A DNA stretch of 36,077 nucleotides. Source: Desulfobacterales bacterium (GTDB taxonomy: Bacteria; Desulfobacterota; Desulfobacteria; Desulfobacterales; SURF-7). The position numbers and the translations under genes are program-made. Within the stretch, counting starts at the first letter, position 1, and each line of letters opens with the position of its first letter. This document shows, one piece after another, positions 32,530 through 36,077 of the stretch. The stretch is taken from positions 1 to 36,077 of the forward strand of contig JABHLN010000032.1 in assembly GCA_018693105.1 (NCBI GenBank), in the 5' to 3' direction. Under the pieces are notes generated by a model. The model worked only from the letters and a program-made list of their open reading frames with translations, was not told where the DNA came from and made no database searches.

Positions 32530-33738
32530 TTAATCCTTATTCAAATAGTTAATTACTTTTTGCAGCACCGGTTTAAATTTGGCAGGGGAGGTTTTGTGTA
32601 TCTGAAGATTGCTGCAGTTATTAAACTTCAGGAACGGTGCAAGTTCTTTTTGCAGGGCAAGGAAAAAAGCGTCAGTTTTTAAGAGCAATGGTTCCATTGC
32701 AAGATGATGAATATGCAGCAGTGATTTTTTTCTCTCTGCTTTGCAGTCCATTCGTGCAACCAGTTTCCCGTCCCATAAAACAGGTAAAGAGAAATAGCCG
32801 TATCGACGTTTTGCCTCAGGGAGATAGCATTCAATAACATAGTCAAAACCAAACAGCGCCTTAATGCGCTTGCGCTGGATGAGGAGATTATCAAATGGCG
32901 AAAGTATTTTAAGTTTGCTTCGGGCAAGCGGTTTACTCAGCAGCTCCAGTGAAGCTGGTAGCGCATAATAGCTATTTCCGTCGACGTCGATATTGACCTG
33001 CAACAATTCTACATTCGAAACCATTTCCTTTAAGGTGGCAGAAACAAGCGGTTTGGTGTTTTTCAATAAATAGGCTATTTCGGCAGACTGTCCCAATCCG
33101 TTTGCCTTGAGATATCGTGTAATCAGAAAACGGGCATATTCTTCCGGATTGGGCATTGAGGTGTCTGCGTCTTCAGGTAATACCCGTTCAGTAAGATCAT
33201 AAACCTTGTGGAAATTAACCCGGTAAGGAACCATAAGCTCTCCCTGCATAAACAGATGCTCCAGGGCGCGTTTGGCGGGTTTGCTCCCCCATTCACCACT
33301 CTTTTTACCGACATGCTCAAAGTCTTTTGCCATCAAAGGGCCTTCGGTGGCAATACGCTTGAGCACCGATTTCATAAGCTGCTCATCCCGTTCATACCAG
33401 TGATTCTGATCACCGTTTGCTATTGCCTGTTTGCGAAATAAGCTGTATCGGTAGTCACGCATGGGCAGGTATGAGGCGGCATGAGACCAGTATTCAAAAA
33501 CCTTTTTATCGGTAATCAATTGATCGATGTGGGAGGTTTTGTAGCGAGGGTTGCGATTCCACAGGGTATGATGATGGGCGCGCTGAATGGCCGATATAGT
33601 ATCGATCTGAATGTAGCCAATGTGTTCAATAGTTGACAGCGTGGCTGCAATTGCACTACCGCTTTGCTTTGCCGGTGGCAGCCTCTGTGACAGCAGCACC
33701 AGTTTTCTAGCCTGTTGAATGGAGAGTGATTCTGTCAT
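32530..33738 (-). CDS. YcaQ-family DNA glycosylase (winged-helix, HTH_42)
   Basis: A 402-residue protein of the AlkX/AlkZ/YcaQ family, whose studied members remove bulky or crosslinked bases from DNA. The catalytic Q-x-D is seen as Gln44-Ile-Asp46 (GYIQIDTIS). The YWSHAASYLPMRDY block and the C-terminal LSPFDNLLIQRKRIKALFGFDYVIE and VLWDGKLVARMDCKAERK are family marks. Length is normal. The upstream VOC gene overlaps its start by four bases, so the two are co-translated. Confidence 0.88.
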   Translation of the reverse strand: MTESLSIQQARKLVLLSQRLPPAKQSGSAIAATLSTIEHIGYIQIDTISAIQRAHHHTLWNRNPRYKTSHIDQLITDKKVFEYWSHAASYLPMRDYRYSLFRKQAIANGDQNHWYERDEQLMKSVLKRIATEGPLMAKDFEHVGKKSGEWGSKPAKRALEHLFMQGELMVPYRVNFHKVYDLTERVLPEDADTSMPNPEEYARFLITRYLKANGLGQSAEIAYLLKNTKPLVSATLKEMVSNVELLQVNIDVDGNSYYALPASLELLSKPLARSKLKILSPFDNLLIQRKRIKALFGFDYVIECYLPEAKRRYGYFSLPVLWDGKLVARMDCKAERKKSLLHIHHLAMEPLLLKTDAFFLALQKELAPFLKFNNCSNLQIHKTSPAKFKPVLQKVINYLNKD

Positions 33739-34184
33739 TTTGTTATTGAATCAGTCATTTCCAGAAGTTCAATTACATTGCCTTCCGGATCCCTTCCATA
33801 GATGGCCCTAATACCGGACATCGATTCCGGCAGAGAGCCGTGGAAAGTCATGCCGGCTGCCTTGAGCCGGTCATATTCGGCTTCAATACCTTCCACTTCA
33901 AGGCAGATATGGGTGTAGCCGTGGTCGCAGACTCTTTGCCCGGAATCAATAGGCTTTGGTACGGGCGAATGATATTCAAATAGTTCGATGATGGCATCGC
34001 CCTTACTTAACATGACCACTTTTGCAGCAGAATTATTTAGCCCGATAACCTTATCATAAACATCCGAGCCGGATTCCCACCCCCCCTCCATGACCACGTC
34101 AAAACCGAGAACATCAGAGTAAAACCGGCAAAGCCGCTTCAAATTACCTGTTGAAATCGCCGTATGATGAACACCTTTTATCAT
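33735..34184 (-). CDS. VOC (glyoxalase/dioxygenase) superfamily protein
   Basis: A 149-residue protein with two beta-alpha-beta-beta-beta units. Likely metal ligands are His6/His7 (GVHHTAIS), Glu68 (IELFEYHSP), His in YTHICLEVEG and Glu in GNVIELLE, the normal VOC set. The substrate is not evident. It overlaps the YcaQ-like gene by four bases and is the first gene of the pair. Confidence 0.84.
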   Translation of the reverse strand: MIKGVHHTAISTGNLKRLCRFYSDVLGFDVVMEGGWESGSDVYDKVIGLNNSAAKVVMLSKGDAIIELFEYHSPVPKPIDSGQRVCDHGYTHICLEVEGIEAEYDRLKAAGMTFHGSLPESMSGIRAIYGRDPEGNVIELLEMTDSITK

Positions 34185-34244
34185 TGTTTTTTCCTTTCTG
34201 TAATTTTAAAATATTGGCTTTTCATCAGGCTGTATACCTAACTA

Positions 34245-34388
34245 TGAGACCTTTGCATAATGTTCATTTTTGTTCTAGTTCAAGAAAGGCGAAAATTTTA
34301 ACCGGAGGAATACATTGGGTATTTCGAGGATTAAAATTTAAGCCTGACGCAGAAATTGGGCAAAAAGGGACGTTATGCAAAGGTCTCA
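34245..34388. repeat. MITE family 2, full copy (144 bp)
   Basis: Perfect 16-bp terminal inverted repeats, tgagacctttgcataa at 34245-34260 and its complement at 34373-34388. The interior is non-coding and holds a shorter inverted pair (ttttaaccggagg... / ...ttaaaattt). It starts about 60 bases upstream of the VOC gene and ends five bases before the stop of the Fe-S subunit gene. The ends resemble those of IS5-type elements; that is from memory and unproven. No clear target duplication is seen. Confidence 0.82.
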
Positions 34389-34393
34389 CTTTG

Positions 34394-35137
34394 CTATCCT
34401 TCATCGTTTCGTGTACAAGCCATAAGATCCTCAACAGAGTCATGTTTTATGACCAATCTGTTTCTACCAACCATGTTTTCATCAACCTGGATTACATCAG
34501 ATGGTGAAGTAAAGACCGGTGGGAGCGGATCCCTTCTCATAAGGAGTTCCAGCGCCTTGTTAGAATCGTAGGGGACAAGATTCCTTTTTTCTTTACGAGG
34601 TTTAAATAGTACACTTGGGCGTGTTATTTCACTACCGGGCAAGTCTTCCAGGTCCCGTCTATCACCATATATTTCTATGAGCTGATCCATCGGTCCGAAA
34701 TCTAATGCCCTTAAAGGACAGGCCAGTACACACACCGGCATTTCCTTTCTTTCCAACCGGCCAATACACATATCGCATTTTTGAGCTTCGTCTCCAGTTT
34801 CATCATTACCAAAAACAGGGGCACCGTAGGGGCACGCTTCGTAACACAAACGGCACCCATCACACTTATCATGATCAACAACCACTGCGCCGTATTTTTG
34901 TTCTTTGCGCATGGCGCCTGTAGGACAAATTTCTACGCATTCTGGAACATCACAGTGATAACATGGAATCCACTGCACATGGATCCCGACATTTGGAAAT
35001 GAGCCTTTCTCATATTGATATACCCTAAGATATTTAATCGGCCCTGAAGACAGCTGGTGATAGCTTTTACAAGCCACCGTACAGGTATGACACCCGGTGC
35101 AGCGACTTTGGTCAAAGAAAAATCCGTATTGTGTCAT
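34394..35137 (-). CDS. 4Fe-4S ferredoxin-type electron-transfer subunit (DmsB/TtrB-like)
   Basis: A 247-residue protein with four [4Fe-4S] clusters. Visible Cys groups are CTGCHTCTVAC (13-23), CYHCDVPECVEIC, CDGCRLCYEAC and CDMCIGRLERKEMPVCVLAC. This is the electron-transfer subunit of DMSO-reductase-type molybdoenzymes. The stop of the catalytic subunit gene abuts its ATG (ggaggataa ribosome-binding site), so the two are coupled. A membrane anchor subunit may lie elsewhere; none follows before the MITE. Confidence 0.92.
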   Translation of the reverse strand: MTQYGFFFDQSRCTGCHTCTVACKSYHQLSSGPIKYLRVYQYEKGSFPNVGIHVQWIPCYHCDVPECVEICPTGAMRKEQKYGAVVVDHDKCDGCRLCYEACPYGAPVFGNDETGDEAQKCDMCIGRLERKEMPVCVLACPLRALDFGPMDQLIEIYGDRRDLEDLPGSEITRPSVLFKPRKEKRNLVPYDSNKALELLMRRDPLPPVFTSPSDVIQVDENMVGRNRLVIKHDSVEDLMACTRNDEG

Positions 35138-36077
35138 TTATCCTTCCTCCCGTTTTTCGATCTGAACCAACCCTTTACAAGGGAACGAACCTACTATTGT
35201 ATGAGGCAAATCAGCATCATGTATCAATAGGTTGGGAGCCCCTCTACTATCAATCCCGTCAGGCATCAGGTCGGTTTTTTCCTCTCCGGGGACATACCAA
35301 CCACCATGGTAGATGGCGACTGTCCCGGGTACTATTCTCGACGTAACATATGCGGGCACCGCCATCTCTCCGACGTCGTTGTAAACCCTTACGTAATCGT
35401 TATCCTTTATACCGCGACTTTTGGCATCCGATACGCTCATCCAGACCGCATGACGGTAACAGTCATCCTTCAATAAGGGATTGTTGTCCAGCCATGAGTG
35501 TATCCTGTAGTACGAATGGGGAGATGACATTAGAAGAGGATACTTTTTCACGTCCTCACTGTAAAACGTATCCCTGCCCCCCTTTGTCATCTCAGCCATG
35601 GGGGGAAGATTTCCGCCGCCGTAACACTTGCCGCTTCCGGGAGGGACTTCATGTTTTTCAAGGTATTCAGCCCCCTTTGAAATTGTTTCTGAATAAAATT
35701 CAATTTTCCCCGAGTCTGTCCCTTCGAAGGGATTCTCACCGCCTTCCACACGGTATTTAAATGGATAATATGGTTCTCCCTCCATGGGGAACCGGAAGAC
35801 CGGCTTTTTCTGAAATTCCTCCCAATCAGGAGGATTTAGTGCAGCTATTGCATCCTTAGAAGCCCATTTTTCATAAGCCTCTTTGTATAAATCCTCAATT
35901 GTTTCTTCCCAGTCCTCTTCAGCAACATGGGCCATTCGAGGATTAAACTTTTCAGCCAGGCCCAGGCGTTTGGCAATCTGGGTCCAGATCCAGTCATTTG
36001 GTTTCACCTCGCCCGGCGGGTCCACACATTTCTGGCGGTATACAAAGTGGCTTCCAAGATTAATTGTTGTTGTGAAG
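35138..36077 (-). CDS. Molybdopterin oxidoreductase (DMSO-reductase family), C-terminal part
   Basis: The frame is open to the right edge, so the start lies outside the window; about 313 codons are visible. They hold the final molybdopterin-binding domain: YPLLMSSPHSYYRIHSWLDNNPLL, AVWMSVSDAKSRGIKDNDYVRVYNDVGEM and the VPGTVAIYHGGWY segment, matching DMSO/tetrathionate/polysulfide reductase types. A GTG at 36025 is an internal codon, not the start. The substrate is not readable from this part. It precedes its Fe-S subunit gene directly. Confidence 0.9.
   Translation of the reverse strand, partial: FTTTINLGSHFVYRQKCVDPPGEVKPNDWIWTQIAKRLGLAEKFNPRMAHVAEEDWEETIEDLYKEAYEKWASKDAIAALNPPDWEEFQKKPVFRFPMEGEPYYPFKYRVEGGENPFEGTDSGKIEFYSETISKGAEYLEKHEVPPGSGKCYGGGNLPPMAEMTKGGRDTFYSEDVKKYPLLMSSPHSYYRIHSWLDNNPLLKDDCYRHAVWMSVSDAKSRGIKDNDYVRVYNDVGEMAVPAYVTSRIVPGTVAIYHGGWYVPGEEKTDLMPDGIDSRGAPNLLIHDADLPHTIVGSFPCKGLVQIEKREEG

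Noticed and set aside
1-36077. CRISPR arrays, tRNA or rRNA genes, prophage genes
   Set aside because: No regularly spaced repeats, cloverleaf sequences or phage structural genes were seen by eye; a tRNAscan or Infernal run would be needed for certainty.

Overview
The window looks like chromosomal DNA of an anaerobic, AT-rich member of the Desulfobacterota, probably a sulfate reducer of the Desulfobacterales. This is inferred from gene content: acetyl-CoA synthase/corrinoid protein genes (Wood-Ljungdahl pathway), sodium-pump decarboxylase subunits, a siroheme/heme gene group, bacteriohemerythrin, DUF3786 and a DMSO-reductase-family molybdoenzyme. No rRNA, tRNA or CRISPR array was seen.

Layout. 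1-2.9 kb (+): end of acsB, then acsC and acsE, with long hairpins between the genes and a terminator after acsE. 3.3-4.9 kb (+): two membrane subunits of a sodium-pumping decarboxylase (gamma-like and beta). 5.5-6.5 kb: an Asn-rich protein with a recombinase-type C-terminus, and a small HNH nuclease. 6.6-11.5 kb (-): hisI-hisG, an aminotransferase, engB, era and an ATP-grasp gene. 12.0-15.9 kb (+): a MarR regulator, a FadH-like Fe-S flavoenzyme and a nitronate monooxygenase/FabK-like flavoprotein. 16.0-19.7 kb (-): a membrane-sector-only ATP synthase cluster (atpZ/Q-like, atpI/R-like, atpB, two different c genes, two b-type genes). 20.0-25.5 kb (+): MBL hydrolase, precorrin-2 dehydrogenase, CcsA-like cytochrome assembly protein, hemA, a lipoprotein hydrolase and an SDR. 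25.6-36 kb is mixed and mostly minus strand: methyltransferase, DUF3786, hemerythrin, a zinc-ribbon protein, VF530/RNase H, M48 protease/YjgN, a PLA2-like lipoprotein, YcaQ/VOC, and an Fe-S subunit with a truncated molybdopterin oxidoreductase running off the right edge.

The most striking item is the ATP synthase rotor. One c gene encodes four fused hairpins (324 aa) in which the helix-2 carboxylate reads E-Q-Q-E, so two hairpins lack the ion-carrying acid. The gene beside it encodes an ordinary 82-aa c subunit with Glu32 and Glu65 and the V-x-E-S-T-x-x-Y sodium signature. Together with the decarboxylase subunits this points to sodium-based energetics and perhaps a mixed rotor with a lowered ion-to-ATP ratio.

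A second theme is small non-coding repeats. One MITE-like family (136 bp, ends cgtaaaaagt) occurs as two full copies, one copy with a clean 25-bp deletion and one remnant. A second family (ends tgagacctttgcataa) has one full copy and one end. Two gene cassettes at 28-32.4 kb are flanked by imperfect direct repeats.
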